Source: Azotosporobacter soli (GTDB lineage: Bacteria > Bacillota > Negativicutes > SG130). Taken from it: a DNA stretch of 64,000 nt. The DNA is taken from contig NZ_JAUAOA010000012.1 in assembly GCF_030542965.1 (NCBI RefSeq), positions 27,438 through 91,437 on the forward strand, read 5' to 3'. Under the pieces are notes generated by a model. It did no database searches and was not told where the DNA came from. It saw only the letters and a program-made list of their open reading frames with translations. Below, one piece after another: positions 1 through 8,792 of this stretch (positions are counted from its first letter, which is position 1; every line of letters begins with the position of its first letter). A program made the position numbers and the translations under genes.

Positions 1-886
1 TGGTCAGAGCGATTTTAAAACCGCTCAGATGCGTGCCGCCTTCATGCGTGTTGATATTATTTACAAAGCTGTAGATATTTTCGACATAGCTGTCATTGTA
101 CTGGATCGCCACTTCGACCATCGTCGTATCCCGCAAACCTTCGACATAGATCGGTTTGGCATGCACAGCCTCTTTATTCTGGTTAAGATATTCGACGAAC
201 GAGCAGATGCCGCCCTCATAGAAAAACTCGCGGCTATCACCGTTTCGTTCATCGGTCAGCAATATCGTGACGCCTTTATTCAAAAAAGCCAGTTCTCTGA
301 GACGTTGCTTTAATATATCAAAGCTGTACACGGTTTCTTCAAAAATCGTGTCGTCCGGCCAAAAAGTAACTTTTGTCCCGGTCTCTTCGGTATCGCCGAT
401 TACGGTCAATGGCTCTGACGTATAACCCCGCTCAAACGCGATCGTATGAATCTTGCCGCTGCGCTTGACCTCTACCTCCAGACGGGTGCTGAGCGCGTTG
501 ACGACCGATACGCCGACGCCATGCAAACCGCCCGACACTTTATAGCCTTCGCCGCCGAACTTACCGCCGGCATGCAAAATCGTCAAAACGACCTCGACCG
601 CCGGTTTTCCCGTTTCATGCATATCGACAGGAATGCCGCGACCATTGTCCGTAACGGTAATCTGATTATCCTTGCCGATCGTAACCGTTACCCGATTGCA
701 GTAACCAGCCAAGGCTTCATCGATGCTGTTGTCGACCACTTCGTACACCAAATGGTGCAAACCGCGGGCAGACGTACTGCCTATATACATACCTGGCCTC
801 TTACGCACAGCCTCCAGACCTTCCAAGACCTGAATCTGGTTGGCGCCATAATTGCCGCTGACTGTCATATCATCATCAAAACTCAT
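1..886 (-). CDS. gyrB: DNA gyrase subunit B, N-terminal part (runs off the left edge)
   Basis: ATP-hydrolysing subunit of the type II topoisomerase that introduces negative supercoils. Reading the minus strand from the ATG at 886 gives about 295 residues with no stop before the window edge, so the gene is cut by the window, not broken. The GHKL ATPase motifs are all present: the N-box [10 protein letters not shown] (residues 49-58), DNGRGIP (80-86) and GGLHGVG (119-125). A GGAGG ribosome site lies just upstream of the ATG. It is the last gene seen of the leftward dnaA-dnaN-yaaA-recF-DUF721-remB-gyrB cluster, 14 bp after remB. The toprim and C-terminal parts lie outside the window. Confidence 0.97.
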   Translation of the reverse strand, partial: MSFDDDMTVSGNYGANQIQVLEGLEAVRKRPGMYIGSTSARGLHHLVYEVVDNSIDEALAGYCNRVTVTIGKDNQITVTDNGRGIPVDMHETGKPAVEVVLTILHAGGKFGGEGYKVSGGLHGVGVSVVNALSTRLEVEVKRSGKIHTIAFERGYTSEPLTVIGDTEETGTKVTFWPDDTIFEETVYSFDILKQRLRELAFLNKGVTILLTDERNGDSREFFYEGGICSFVEYLNQNKEAVHAKPIYVEGLRDTTMVEVAIQYNDSYVENIYSFVNNINTHEGGTHLSGFKIALT

Positions 887-900
887 ACTTAACCTCCACG

Positions 901-1161
901 TTACGCTTCGTCATGTTCCAAGCCATTCAAGTGATGCGCCCTTTTTTTAAGCGTCAATGCCGAAATAGCCGACAGATACACCAGACCGTCGGTTATCACA
1001 AAGCTTTTCGGTTGATTGTCGGAAACATCCACTACCTTATCTTTTTCCCGCATATTCTTGATAAAAATTCCGTTCGCCTTAGACTGCGTATGCTTCAAAT
1101 CATTTATGGCGATTACTTCGCGCAGGGGAACCACCGTATCCGCTCCCAGGTGTAGAAACAT
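901..1161 (-). CDS. remB: RemB/YaaB family protein (DUF370-related)
   Basis: Small 86-residue protein of the RemA/RemB (extracellular matrix regulator) family, which in Bacillus sits between recF and gyrB as here. It starts [19 protein letters not shown], the conserved N-terminus of the family. A longer frame opens at 1185, but the AGGAGGA ribosome site about 9 nt before 1161 and the family's usual length decide for 1161. It overlaps the end of the upstream DUF721 gene by about 60 bp in another frame, so the two are probably translated from one mRNA. RemA is a DNA-binding regulator of biofilm genes; the role of RemB is poorly defined. Confidence 0.85.
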   Translation of the reverse strand: MFLHLGADTVVPLREVIAINDLKHTQSKANGIFIKNMREKDKVVDVSDNQPKSFVITDGLVYLSAISALTLKKRAHHLNGLEHDEA

Positions 1162-2011
1162 CTTTCTTTTTCCTCCTGAATCCATCCAGAACTTTTTGAA
1201 TCGCGCCTTCGGTAATATTTTCCGGTTTTGCGCCGGTTTTTATCATCAGATAACTGCTTACCGTCATTCGATCCGTATCGCCATGATATAAGGCGCTAGC
1301 CAATCTGGACAGCGTTATTTCGCAAGCTGCTTGATATTCCTGACGGCTGCAGGCCAGCTGCTCGGCCGCCTCCGCATAGCGAAGCCAGGGTATTTCTCTA
1401 AGCATTTCCAGCAATCGTACGACCATACCTTCACGCTTATGAAGATTGCAGGTGGTGCAAAGCGCATCTTGCGGCGGACATAATGCATCGCAGGCGCTGC
1501 ACTTATGCCAGCTTTTTTCTTTTCGCAACTTGCGTAAAGCAAGTTCCTTGCGCAAAATTCGGGTCATCTTGCGGCGTAAGGCAGGATCCGCAGTGCTTTT
1601 CACCGTTTCTTCCAACCAAGCGCGCTCCCCTGTGGATAAACGAACTTGCCATAAAGCAGGTATTTCCTGCACTGGGGATAACTCTCCGTCTTGTTGCTTA
1701 TTCTGGCTATCTTTAAAATATCCTGCTTTGAATCGAATATCTTCGATAAGTTTTTCACCGATCAACTCATTGGCCTTGGCGATCATTTCCCTTTTCATCA
1801 TCGACAAATGATGTCCCCAGACCGGGCTGTCCACTTCGACCAACACCACGCCGCGCTGAACAGAAAGCGCCCTGCAATGCACCGCATTTTCGCAGCCGAC
1901 AATCTCAGGCCAGCGCATAACGACGACATGGCCGTTAAAATCTTTTGTCATTCCCATATGACGGATCGTCGCCGGAATCAGATCTTTCAGACCTTTCATC
2001 ATGTTTTTCAT
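1100..2011 (-). CDS. DUF721 / DciA-like protein with zinc-ribbon-like C-terminal region
   Basis: 303 residues. The first about 100 residues (GHVVVMRWPEIVG, then VLVEVDSPVWGHHLS) match the DUF721/DciA domain. DciA is a loader or recruiter of the replicative helicase DnaB in bacteria that lack DnaC or DnaI. After a charged linker come two CxxC knuckles (C171/C174 and C185/C188, plus C178) that look like a metal site, then a helical tail. The start overlaps the recF stop as ATGA (2008-2011), so translation is coupled. The position between recF and remB/gyrB supports a replication role. At about 300 residues it is longer than the minimal DciA domain; the function of the tail is unknown. Confidence 0.75.
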   Translation of the reverse strand: MKNMMKGLKDLIPATIRHMGMTKDFNGHVVVMRWPEIVGCENAVHCRALSVQRGVVLVEVDSPVWGHHLSMMKREMIAKANELIGEKLIEDIRFKAGYFKDSQNKQQDGELSPVQEIPALWQVRLSTGERAWLEETVKSTADPALRRKMTRILRKELALRKLRKEKSWHKCSACDALCPPQDALCTTCNLHKREGMVVRLLEMLREIPWLRYAEAAEQLACSRQEYQAACEITLSRLASALYHGDTDRMTVSSYLMIKTGAKPENITEGAIQKVLDGFRRKKKDVSTPGSGYGGSPARSNRHK

Positions 2012-3102
2012 GCTTTCGTAACCCGCCCTTGTACAACCTGATAGTAGCAGCTATTGAAATTTTTCGGGAAATACGCCTCATCGGTAGCCGAAATAAAGGT
2101 TTGAATCCGGTCTTTGATAAAAGCCAATAAATGTTCACGCCGGCTTTCATCGAGCTCGCTCATTACATCATCAAGTAATAATACCGGATATTCGCCCGTC
2201 TCCGATTTTATATATTCCAGCTCAGCCAGCTTCAGCGACAACGCTCCGGTTCGTTGCTGCCCCTGCGAACCGAAGGAACGCAGCGCAACATTATTGACCA
2301 AAAGCGTCAGATCATCGCGGTGCGGTCCGACTCCGGTGCTGCCGCGAAAGACATCCTGCCTTCTTCCCTCCAGCAATGCTTTCTCATAAGCCGCCGGAGA
2401 AAGATCGCCTTCTCCGATGCCTGAGAGCTGATATTGAACCTGAAGATTCTCCTGGTTCGCGGTGATTTTACGATGCATCAGGTTCGCCAGCATCGCCAAT
2501 TTTTTTACCGCTTCCAGCCTTTTCCCCACGATGGAGGCGGCCGCCTTTGCCAACTGCGGATCCCAGCTGTCGAGCAGTTCTTCTTTTGCCTTGCGTTCGC
2601 GTATCTTTTTCAGCAGATGATTACGCTGGCCTAAAATACGATTATAGGACAACAGTTGCTGGTAATAATAAGGACTCGCCTGTGAAATCTCACCATCGAG
2701 AAAACGGCGCCGCAGAACAGGCGCTCCTTTGACCAGCATCAAATCTTCCGGCGCGAATAATACCGCATTGAACATCCCGACGATGTCCTTCGCCTTGATC
2801 TTATGCCCGTTATGAAAACAGCTTTTGCCCTTACTTGGCAAAAATTGAATCCTCAGTTCCTGTTCAACGCCCATACGGGAAAACAGTACCTGTATGGCGC
2901 CGCCGTCTTGCTCCCAGCGAATCATTTCTTCATCGCTGGAAGTGCGGTGCGATCTTCCCAAGGCACTGTAATAAAGGGCTTCGATGATATTCGTCTTTCC
3001 TTGTGCATTATTGCCCAGCAGGATGTTGATACCGGCGGCCGGGCTTAATTCCAACACGTCATAGTTACGAAAATTCCGCAGGATCAATTGCTGAACCTTC
3101 AT
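2008..3102 (-). CDS. recF: DNA replication and repair protein RecF
   Basis: SMC-like ATPase that binds gapped DNA and, with RecO and RecR, loads RecA. 364 residues, the normal length. The Walker A is GNNAQGKT (residues 30-37) and the Walker B region is VLLLDDVMSELD (about 307-318). The ABC-type signature lies in SFGSQGQQRTGALSLKLAE. It lies 6 bp downstream of yaaA and overlaps the DUF721 gene by 4 bp, in the classical dnaA-dnaN-recF arrangement. Confidence 0.97.
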   Translation of the reverse strand: MKVQQLILRNFRNYDVLELSPAAGINILLGNNAQGKTNIIEALYYSALGRSHRTSSDEEMIRWEQDGGAIQVLFSRMGVEQELRIQFLPSKGKSCFHNGHKIKAKDIVGMFNAVLFAPEDLMLVKGAPVLRRRFLDGEISQASPYYYQQLLSYNRILGQRNHLLKKIRERKAKEELLDSWDPQLAKAAASIVGKRLEAVKKLAMLANLMHRKITANQENLQVQYQLSGIGEGDLSPAAYEKALLEGRRQDVFRGSTGVGPHRDDLTLLVNNVALRSFGSQGQQRTGALSLKLAELEYIKSETGEYPVLLLDDVMSELDESRREHLLAFIKDRIQTFISATDEAYFPKNFNSCYYQVVQGRVTKA

Positions 3103-3108
3103 ACGTCC

Positions 3109-3324
3109 TCACTCCGCTGCAACAAGCCAAGTTCCCTCTTCCTGAATTGAAACCACATCTCCGGGTATCAATTTCTTACGTTTTTGCGTGGCAAGCTGAC
3201 CATTGACCATGATAATACCGGCTTCAATGAGAATTTTAACCTGACCGCCGCTCTCTACGACGCCGGCCCATTTTAAAAATTGATCCAACTGAATATCGGG
3301 CGTGTTAATGATTATTTTTTCCAT
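3109..3324 (-). CDS. yaaA: S4-domain RNA-binding protein YaaA/RlbA
   Basis: 71-residue protein consisting almost entirely of an S4 RNA-binding fold, with the typical core LDQFLKWAGVVESGGQVK and GIIMVNGQ. Members of this family lie between dnaN and recF across Firmicutes and have been linked to late ribosome assembly. It starts 1 bp after the dnaN stop and ends 6 bp before recF, so it belongs to the same transcript. Confidence 0.93.
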   Translation of the reverse strand: MEKIIINTPDIQLDQFLKWAGVVESGGQVKILIEAGIIMVNGQLATQKRKKLIPGDVVSIQEEGTWLVAAE

Positions 3325-3325
3325 A

Positions 3326-4435
3326 TCAATTCGTCCTTACCGGGGTGACGATATAGTCGTAACTCGTATCATCCAGCGGCCTTATACTGGCTGCGCTGAG
3401 CGGCGTGTTCAGTGAAAAAAGCAAAGTATCACAATCTACATTTTTCAAAATATCGGTCACATAGCGCGCATTGAAAGCAATTTCGACATCACTGCCTTCG
3501 AGCTTGATCGCCACCGCTTCATAGGCTTTGCCGACATCCGGGTTGTTGGAGGTTATGACGACTTCACCGTCTTTGAACGACATCTTGATGACGTTATAAT
3601 CGCCGTCTTTTGCCAATAACGATACCCGTTCCACCGCAGACTGAAACGCATCTGCCGGTAATTGGGCATGCGTTGCAAAGCTTTCGGGGATAACCCGGTT
3701 ATAGTCCGGAAATTGTCCTTCGATCAGTCGGGAAATAATATAAACATCGTTAAAGGCAAACGAAACCTGATTGTGACGGTAGGAAAGAGTCACATCGGTC
3801 GGGATATCGTCAACCAGCAAACGTGCCAGTTCCGTAAGAATTTTCCCCGGAATGATCATTTTGAAAGAAGCCGTGACCTGATCAAGCTTGTCATGCTTGA
3901 TCGAAAGACGATGCGTGTTTGTCGCGACCATCGTCACCTTGTCCTCACTGACCTCAAGCAATGCACCGGTGAAGATGGGCCGTGCTTCGTCCGTAGAACA
4001 AGCGAAGACCGTTCTTTTGATCAGTTCTTTGAGTACGTTATCTTTAACCGTCATCGTTGTATCGGTTTGCAGCGGTTTTAAAACAGGAAATTCTTCCGCC
4101 GGCAGATTCAATAAATTGAATTGGGCAGGGCCTGCGGTAATCGTCATAGTCTTCGTATCTTCACTGGAGACCAGATTCACGCTGTCGCCGGGAAGCTTGC
4201 GTACCATTTCCTGAAAATAACGGCCGGACAATACTGTCTTGCCTTCTTCGTGGACCTCCGCATCAATGACGCAGCTGATGCCTATTTCATAATCAGTAGC
4301 CTGCAGTTCCAGGCGGCCTGCTCTGGCTGCAAGATAAATACCGGTCAGTATGGGCATGGGCGTCTTGCTGGCAATCGCTTTTTGCACCGTTTGCACCGCT
4401 TGCTGTAGAGCGTCTTTTTTACAGGTGATATTCAT
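3326..4435 (-). CDS. dnaN: DNA polymerase III beta subunit (sliding clamp)
   Basis: Ring-shaped processivity clamp of the replicative polymerase; 369 residues with the three-domain clamp layout (MNITCKKDALQQAVQ at the N-terminus, DEARPIFTGALLE in the middle, a C-terminus ending in YIVTPVRTN). The frame is open 33 codons further upstream, but the family start MNITCKKD is at 4435, preceded by GGAGGT 6 nt away, and the upstream codons are rich in Tyr and Asp unlike any clamp. The 250 bp between it and dnaA contain DnaA boxes. Confidence 0.97.
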   Translation of the reverse strand: MNITCKKDALQQAVQTVQKAIASKTPMPILTGIYLAARAGRLELQATDYEIGISCVIDAEVHEEGKTVLSGRYFQEMVRKLPGDSVNLVSSEDTKTMTITAGPAQFNLLNLPAEEFPVLKPLQTDTTMTVKDNVLKELIKRTVFACSTDEARPIFTGALLEVSEDKVTMVATNTHRLSIKHDKLDQVTASFKMIIPGKILTELARLLVDDIPTDVTLSYRHNQVSFAFNDVYIISRLIEGQFPDYNRVIPESFATHAQLPADAFQSAVERVSLLAKDGDYNVIKMSFKDGEVVITSNNPDVGKAYEAVAIKLEGSDVEIAFNARYVTDILKNVDCDTLLFSLNTPLSAASIRPLDDTSYDYIVTPVRTN

Positions 4436-4686
4436 GCGTGACCTCCGATCATGTTCGCTTATTACGGGGTTATATATATAAGTAAAAAGATAGTCGTAAT
4501 AGTCGTAGGGCCTGTAGATATGTTGATAAGCCATTAGGCGGGAAGAAATACAACGGCAGAAGCATGTGCATAAACTGTTGGCAAACTAGAGACCACTTAT
4601 CCACAAATCCACAGAAAAAAATGTGGAAAATGTTATTAACATATGGCTGACAGGATATGCTATGGCTTACCCACAGAGTTATACCG
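4436..4686. other. dnaA-dnaN intergenic DnaA-box cluster (part of oriC)
   Basis: 250-bp AT-rich gap between dnaA and dnaN. It holds one perfect DnaA box TTATCCACA at 4597-4605, a one-mismatch box TTACCCACA at 4667-4675 and an inverted near match TGTGGAAAA at 4622-4630. In Bacillus subtilis the origin is bipartite, with boxes both upstream and downstream of dnaA; the same layout is seen here. Unwinding may occur on this side, which is inference. It probably also carries a dnaN promoter, which I could not pin down. Confidence 0.7.
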
Positions 4687-6156
4687 TTAGGAGTTTTCTA
4701 TTTTAGCGATCAGATCTTTGATTGTCGTACCTAATTTCGGATCGGCTATTCGTTCACGGGCAATTTTGTCATGGGCGTGAATGACCGTTGTATGATCGCG
4801 TCCGCCGAACATCTCGCCGATGCGCGGCAGGGAGGTTTCGGTTAGTTCGCGGGCCAGATACATTGCAATCTGTCTTGGATAGGCGACATTGCGCGTCCGT
4901 TTCTTGGCCAGCAATTCCTCTTGTCTTACCTTGAAGTAGGTACCTATGACCTCCTGGATCAATTCAATTGTTATTTGTTTCGGCTTGCCGTGCGGGAAAA
5001 TATCTTTCAGCGCTTCGGTAGCCAAATCAATACTGATATCCTGACCGGTCAGGGAAGCATAGGCCATGACGCGGATTAACGCGCCTTCGAGTTCACGGAT
5101 GTTGTTGTCGATGCGGCTGGCGATATAGACCATGACGTCATTTGAGACATTAAGGTTTTCGAGCATCGCCTTCTTGCGCAAGATCGCGATGCGCGTTTCA
5201 AGATCAGGCGGCTGGATATCGGTGATCAAGCCCCACTCGAAACGTGAACGCAGACGGTCTTCCAGCGTTTGAATTTCCCTTGGCGGTCGGTCACTGGAGA
5301 TGATGATCTGTTTGTTCGCTTCATGCAAGGTATTGAAGGTATGGAAAAATTCTTCCTGCGTATGTTCTTTTTTCGAGAGGAATTGAATATCGTCCACAAG
5401 CAGGACGTCAATGTTGCGATATTTTTGCCGAAAACTTTCCGGATTGCCGTCGCGAATCGAATTGATCAGTTCATTCGTGAATTTTTCGCTTGATATATAC
5501 ATCAATTTCAAGTCAGGATGATTTTGCAGGATGCGATGCCCGATGGCATGCATCAGATGGGTTTTTCCCAGTCCTACGCCGCCGTAAACAAAAAAAGGAT
5601 TATATGCCTGAGCCGGAGCTTCGGCGACGGCCAGCGACGCGGCATGAGCGAGGCGGTTGGAGTTGCCGATGACAAAGGTTTCAAATACGTATTTGGGATT
5701 TAAAATCGCGCGCGCATCATCAGAACCAAGTTGGGAAACAGGAAAAGACCGGCCTTCTTCAGAAGCTCGGGCAGGAGGAACCGGAGGCGGAAAAGAAGAG
5801 GGCGATTGACCGTAGGCATAAGCCGATGGCGCCGTGGAGGGAGGGGGAAGAGGAATATCGGCGGCGGCCATGGTCGTTTGCGCTTCATTTTTTTCGTCTT
5901 CAAGATCCAAATTGATGAATTCAACAACCAGCTGTTTGCCGGTAATGAAATTGACTGTTGCCGTAATGATCGGGAGATAGCGTGATTCAAGCCATTCCTT
6001 GATGATTCTTTTCGGCGTTCCGATGCGCAGCGCACTGTCACTGATGGATATAGGCGTGGTCGGCTTAAGCCAGGTATCAATGACGAGCTTGGACAATTCT
6101 TGTTCTAGTTTTTGTAAAACTTGTTCCCATATTATTGAGGCTTCTAAATTTTCCAT
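4687..6156 (-). CDS. dnaA: Chromosomal replication initiator DnaA
   Basis: AAA+ initiator that binds DnaA boxes and melts oriC. 489 residues: domain I (1-85), a Pro/Ala-rich linker (about 95-135), the AAA+ core with Walker A GGVGLGKT (192-199) and Walker [11 protein letters not shown], and the C-terminal helix-turn-helix with [15 protein letters not shown]. The start [10 protein letters not shown] at 6156 follows AAAGGA. The frame extends to 6249, but the added segment is hydrophobic and does not resemble DnaA. DnaA boxes occur on both sides of the gene, so it is probably autoregulated. Confidence 0.98.
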   Translation of the reverse strand: MENLEASIIWEQVLQKLEQELSKLVIDTWLKPTTPISISDSALRIGTPKRIIKEWLESRYLPIITATVNFITGKQLVVEFINLDLEDEKNEAQTTMAAADIPLPPPSTAPSAYAYGQSPSSFPPPVPPARASEEGRSFPVSQLGSDDARAILNPKYVFETFVIGNSNRLAHAASLAVAEAPAQAYNPFFVYGGVGLGKTHLMHAIGHRILQNHPDLKLMYISSEKFTNELINSIRDGNPESFRQKYRNIDVLLVDDIQFLSKKEHTQEEFFHTFNTLHEANKQIIISSDRPPREIQTLEDRLRSRFEWGLITDIQPPDLETRIAILRKKAMLENLNVSNDVMVYIASRIDNNIRELEGALIRVMAYASLTGQDISIDLATEALKDIFPHGKPKQITIELIQEVIGTYFKVRQEELLAKKRTRNVAYPRQIAMYLARELTETSLPRIGEMFGGRDHTTVIHAHDKIARERIADPKLGTTIKDLIAKIENS

Positions 6157-6551
6157 ATGGTCATTCCTTTCCAGGCTGTATGGTGCGAATAAAAATGATA
6201 TTAACAGAAATAATGAACAAGGGGATAAGTTATCCACAGGTTTATACACAAGTGTTGATAAATATGGGGCGGTAATGCCTCGATAGCGAAAAAAAAAGAC
6301 AACTGACGAAGACTAACAGAAGAAAAGAGGCCGGTGTTTACCGGGAATCGACTGTTTTTGCAAAGTTGTTGATAAAAATGTGAATAAATATTATATTATG
6401 TAGATAAGATCGAAATTTATGTGGATTATGGGGATAACTCGCAGGTTTTATATTAACAAAAAACGGGAGAGTTATCAACAATAATTTAGATAAATGGGAA
6501 TAAGAATAGGAATGTTATCCACAAGTAAAACGAATAGCCTGCGCCAAGAGG
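6157..6551. other. dnaA upstream DnaA-box cluster (oriC region, incA-like)
   Basis: Non-coding, AT-rich gap between dnaA and the rpmH promoter. Perfect DnaA boxes TTATCCACA lie at 6230-6238 and 6515-6523. Near matches are TTATACACA (6242-6250), TGTTGATAA (6253-6261 and 6367-6375), TGTGAATAA (6379-6387), TGTAGATAA (6399-6407), TGTGGATTA (6420-6428), TGGGGATAA (6429-6437) and TTATCAACA (6472-6480). Ten boxes in 300 bp in both orientations is far beyond chance and marks the replication origin. The dnaA promoter must also lie here. Confidence 0.88.
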
Positions 6552-6552
6552 C

Positions 6553-6581
6553 TTGACATGGTTTCCCGGCTGGTCTATAAT
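6553..6581 (+). promoter_or_regulatory. Sigma-A promoter of rpmH
   Basis: TTGACA at 6553-6558 and TATAAT at 6576-6581 with a 17-bp spacer: both hexamers are perfect consensus. It lies 73 bp before the rpmH start and immediately beyond the last DnaA box, so rpmH transcription leads away from the origin. Confidence 0.9.
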
Positions 6582-6654
6582 CTGTAATAGTTAAAAACAA
6601 GGTATTGTACAGTGAGAATTCTGTGTGCTTTATTTAGTAAGGAGGTGGGAATAC

Positions 6655-6789
6655 ATGAAACGCACATATCAGCCAAATAATCTTTGGAAAAAAAGAACCC
6701 ACGGTTTCCGTGAGCGTATGAAAACCAAAGGCGGTCGCCTCGTTCTGCAAAGAAGACGCGCCAGAGGCAGAAAGAAACTGTCTGCGTAG
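6655..6789 (+). CDS. rpmH: 50S ribosomal protein L34
   Basis: 44-residue, highly basic ribosomal protein. It begins [18 protein letters not shown] and ends with the Arg/Lys-rich [12 protein letters not shown], the universal L34 pattern. A strong AAGGAGGTGG ribosome site precedes the ATG. It is divergent from dnaA and is followed by rnpA, the usual origin-proximal order. It is too short for many gene finders. Confidence 0.98.
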   Translation: MKRTYQPNNLWKKRTHGFRERMKTKGGRLVLQRRRARGRKKLSA

Positions 6790-6813
6790 TAGGCCGATCC
6801 AAAAGGCCTTTCC

Positions 6814-7170
6814 GTGTCAATGAAATATAAATTGCCTAAGAGTGGGCGCTTGCATGATAACAGCCAATTTCAGACCGTCTACAGAACGGGACGATCTGTT
6901 GCCAATCGGATGGCTGTTCTTCATCTTGTTCCTAATGAACAGGCAATCAGTCGTATCGGGTTTGCCGCTGGCAAACGCCTGGGCAATGCGGTGGTGCGCA
7001 ACAGGGTTAAACGTCTTTTGCGCGAAGCGTATCGCTTGCAACAGTTCCGGGTTAAACCGGGCTTTGATATGGTGTTAGTCGGTCGACAGGCTTTGATAGA
7101 GGCTGATTTGCAGAAAACGGTGAATGCTTTTTTGGATTTATGTCTTAGGGCAAAAATTTTGAACAAGTAG
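6814..7170 (+). CDS. rnpA: Ribonuclease P protein component
   Basis: Protein subunit that assists the RNase P ribozyme in 5' maturation of tRNAs. 118 residues counted from GTG at 6814, or 116 from ATG at 6820. AAAAGG at 6801-6806 is better spaced for the GTG. The family signature [13 protein letters not shown] and the preceding [12 protein letters not shown] are intact. It follows rpmH by 24 bp and precedes yidD, a conserved co-transcribed group. Confidence 0.95.
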   Translation: MSMKYKLPKSGRLHDNSQFQTVYRTGRSVANRMAVLHLVPNEQAISRIGFAAGKRLGNAVVRNRVKRLLREAYRLQQFRVKPGFDMVLVGRQALIEADLQKTVNAFLDLCLRAKILNK

Positions 7171-7175
7171 GCGGT

Positions 7176-7388
7176 ATGACGATGAAACGGATATTCATAG
7201 TAGTAATTAATTTCTACCGTATATTCATTTCACCGCTCAAACCGCCTACTTGTCGTTTTGTGCCGACGTGTTCGCAGTATGCCATTGAAGCGATTGAAAC
7301 TTACGGAGCATGGCGCGGAAGCAAGAAGGCTTTGGGGCGTATTTTGCGTTGCCATCCTTTTCATCCTGGCGGTTATGATCCGGTTTAG
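7176..7388 (+). CDS. yidD: Membrane protein insertion efficiency factor YidD
   Basis: 70-residue protein with the hallmark of the family: an amphipathic N-terminus ([21 protein letters not shown]), then [22 protein letters not shown] and [12 protein letters not shown], with three Cys. YidD acts at the inner face of the membrane and helps YidC-dependent insertion. It lies 5 bp after rnpA and ahead of yidC. Confidence 0.95.
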   Translation: MTMKRIFIVVINFYRIFISPLKPPTCRFVPTCSQYAIEAIETYGAWRGSKKALGRILRCHPFHPGGYDPV

Positions 7389-7423
7389 TTATAATAGATG
7401 AGTAATTAGAAATTGTTGAGGAC

Positions 7424-8068
7424 GTGAGCAGTTTGATCGATTGGATATCCATTCCCCTGCAGCATTTGTTGACGCTGTGCTATGAATTAACCGGAAAACT
7501 CGGCTACGCGAATTATGGTGTGGCGATTATTTTGATTACCTTGATGATAAAGCTTGTTTTATATCCGTTAACGGTCAAACAGGTTAAATCAATGAAAGCG
7601 ATGTCTGAATTGCAGCCTAAGATGAAAGAGATTCAGACCAAGTTTAAGGAAAATCCGGAAAAAATGAATAAAGAAATGGCGATGATGTATAAAGAATCCG
7701 GCGTCAATCCGTTATCGGGCTGTCTGCCGATGCTCGTGCAAATGCCGATTCTGATGGGCATCTTTTTCGCGATCCGTGATTTTACGTATGAGCAGACGCC
7801 TAGCTTTTTGTGGCTCGCTAATCTTTCTGACGCGGATCCCACCTATGTATTGCCGATCGTATCGGCGATAACGACTTATTTTTCGCAAAAACAAGTCACG
7901 GATACGAGCAACCAGCAAAGTAAGATGATGTTGATGTTCATGCCGCTCTTTATCGGCTATATCAGCATCACTTTCCCGGCGGGTCTTGTACTGTACTGGG
8001 TGGTAAGCAATATCTTCCAGATCATTCAGCAGTGGTTCATGTACAGAGGTACGGGAGCCAAAGCATAA
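7424..8068 (+). CDS. yidC: Membrane protein insertase YidC/Oxa1 (SpoIIIJ type)
   Basis: Inserts and folds membrane proteins, alone or with SecYEG. 214 residues with five predicted hydrophobic segments and the Oxa1 core (GVAIILITLMIKLVLYPLT, GCLPMLVQMPILMGIFFAI, ISITFPAGLVLYWVVSNIF). It lacks the large periplasmic domain of proteobacterial YidC and is short like Gram-positive forms. No lipobox is seen. GTG at 7424 has little room after the GAGG at 7418-7421. TTG at 7433 is an alternative start with better spacing. Confidence 0.95.
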   Translation: MSSLIDWISIPLQHLLTLCYELTGKLGYANYGVAIILITLMIKLVLYPLTVKQVKSMKAMSELQPKMKEIQTKFKENPEKMNKEMAMMYKESGVNPLSGCLPMLVQMPILMGIFFAIRDFTYEQTPSFLWLANLSDADPTYVLPIVSAITTYFSQKQVTDTSNQQSKMMLMFMPLFIGYISITFPAGLVLYWVVSNIFQIIQQWFMYRGTGAKA

Positions 8069-8087
8069 GGGGAGGATCAGGGACACC

Positions 8088-8711
8088 ATGAATTATGTGG
8101 AAAAGACCGGAAAAACCATTGAAGAAGCTTTGGAACTGGCCTTGGCAGAATTGCAAGTGCCGCCGGAGCGGGTCGACTATCAAGTGCTGGAAGAACCCAG
8201 TAAAGGATTGTTTGGTTTGATTGGTGGGCGCATGGCCAGAATCGGCGTGAAAGTGAAGCCGATTGATCCGATGGCCGTAGCCCGGGAATTCGTGATTCAG
8301 GTTTGTGAGGCGATGGGCCTTGCTATCGAGGTGGACCAGCTAACGAAAGAGGATCATACGGTTTTCAATATCCGCGGCGAGGGATTGGGCGTACTGATTG
8401 GCAAGCATGGACAAACGCTCGATGCGCTGCAGTATTTGACCAATTTGACTGCGAACCGTGATGCGGAAGAAAAAGTCAGAGTCATTCTTGATGTGGAACA
8501 GTATCGCCAGCGTCGTGCCGACACGTTGACGCGCCTGGCGCAGCGCCTGGCCGGCACGGTTAAGCGAAGCGGCGAGACGGTGGTTCTTGAACCGATGACG
8601 CCGAGCGAGCGCAAGATCATTCATATGGCGTTGCAAGAAGATTGGCGCGTTAGCACCTATAGCGAAGGGGAAGAACCTTTTCGCAAAGTGGTCATTGCCC
8701 TTAAAAATTGA
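8088..8711 (+). CDS. jag: RNA-binding protein Jag/KhpB
   Basis: 207 residues with an N-terminal Jag domain (EKTGKTIEEALELALAEL, then LEEPSKGLFGLIGG), a KH domain (GVLIGKHGQTLDALQYL, about residues 102-118) and a C-terminal R3H domain (PMTPSERKIIHMALQ). Jag/KhpB is an RNA-binding protein linked to cell division and elongation and is nearly always found directly after yidC. It ends the rpmH-rnpA-yidD-yidC-jag group; a terminator follows. Confidence 0.95.
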   Translation: MNYVEKTGKTIEEALELALAELQVPPERVDYQVLEEPSKGLFGLIGGRMARIGVKVKPIDPMAVAREFVIQVCEAMGLAIEVDQLTKEDHTVFNIRGEGLGVLIGKHGQTLDALQYLTNLTANRDAEEKVRVILDVEQYRQRRADTLTRLAQRLAGTVKRSGETVVLEPMTPSERKIIHMALQEDWRVSTYSEGEEPFRKVVIALKN

Positions 8712-8722
8712 ACGAAGTGTTT

Positions 8723-8757
8723 AAAAACCCAGTAATAAGGTTTATTACTGGGTTTTA
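8723..8757 (+). terminator. Rho-independent terminator after jag
   Basis: Perfect inverted repeat AAAACCCAGTAATAA / TTATTACTGGGTTTT around a 3-nt loop, ending in T-rich sequence. Confidence 0.85.
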
Positions 8758-8792
8758 TCCCTATTTTGCATGATAAGCGGGAGGAAGCTAGT

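Noticed and set aside
6575..6820. 81-codon minus-strand frame over rpmH
   Set aside because: It is antisense to L34 and its promoter; no ribosome site.
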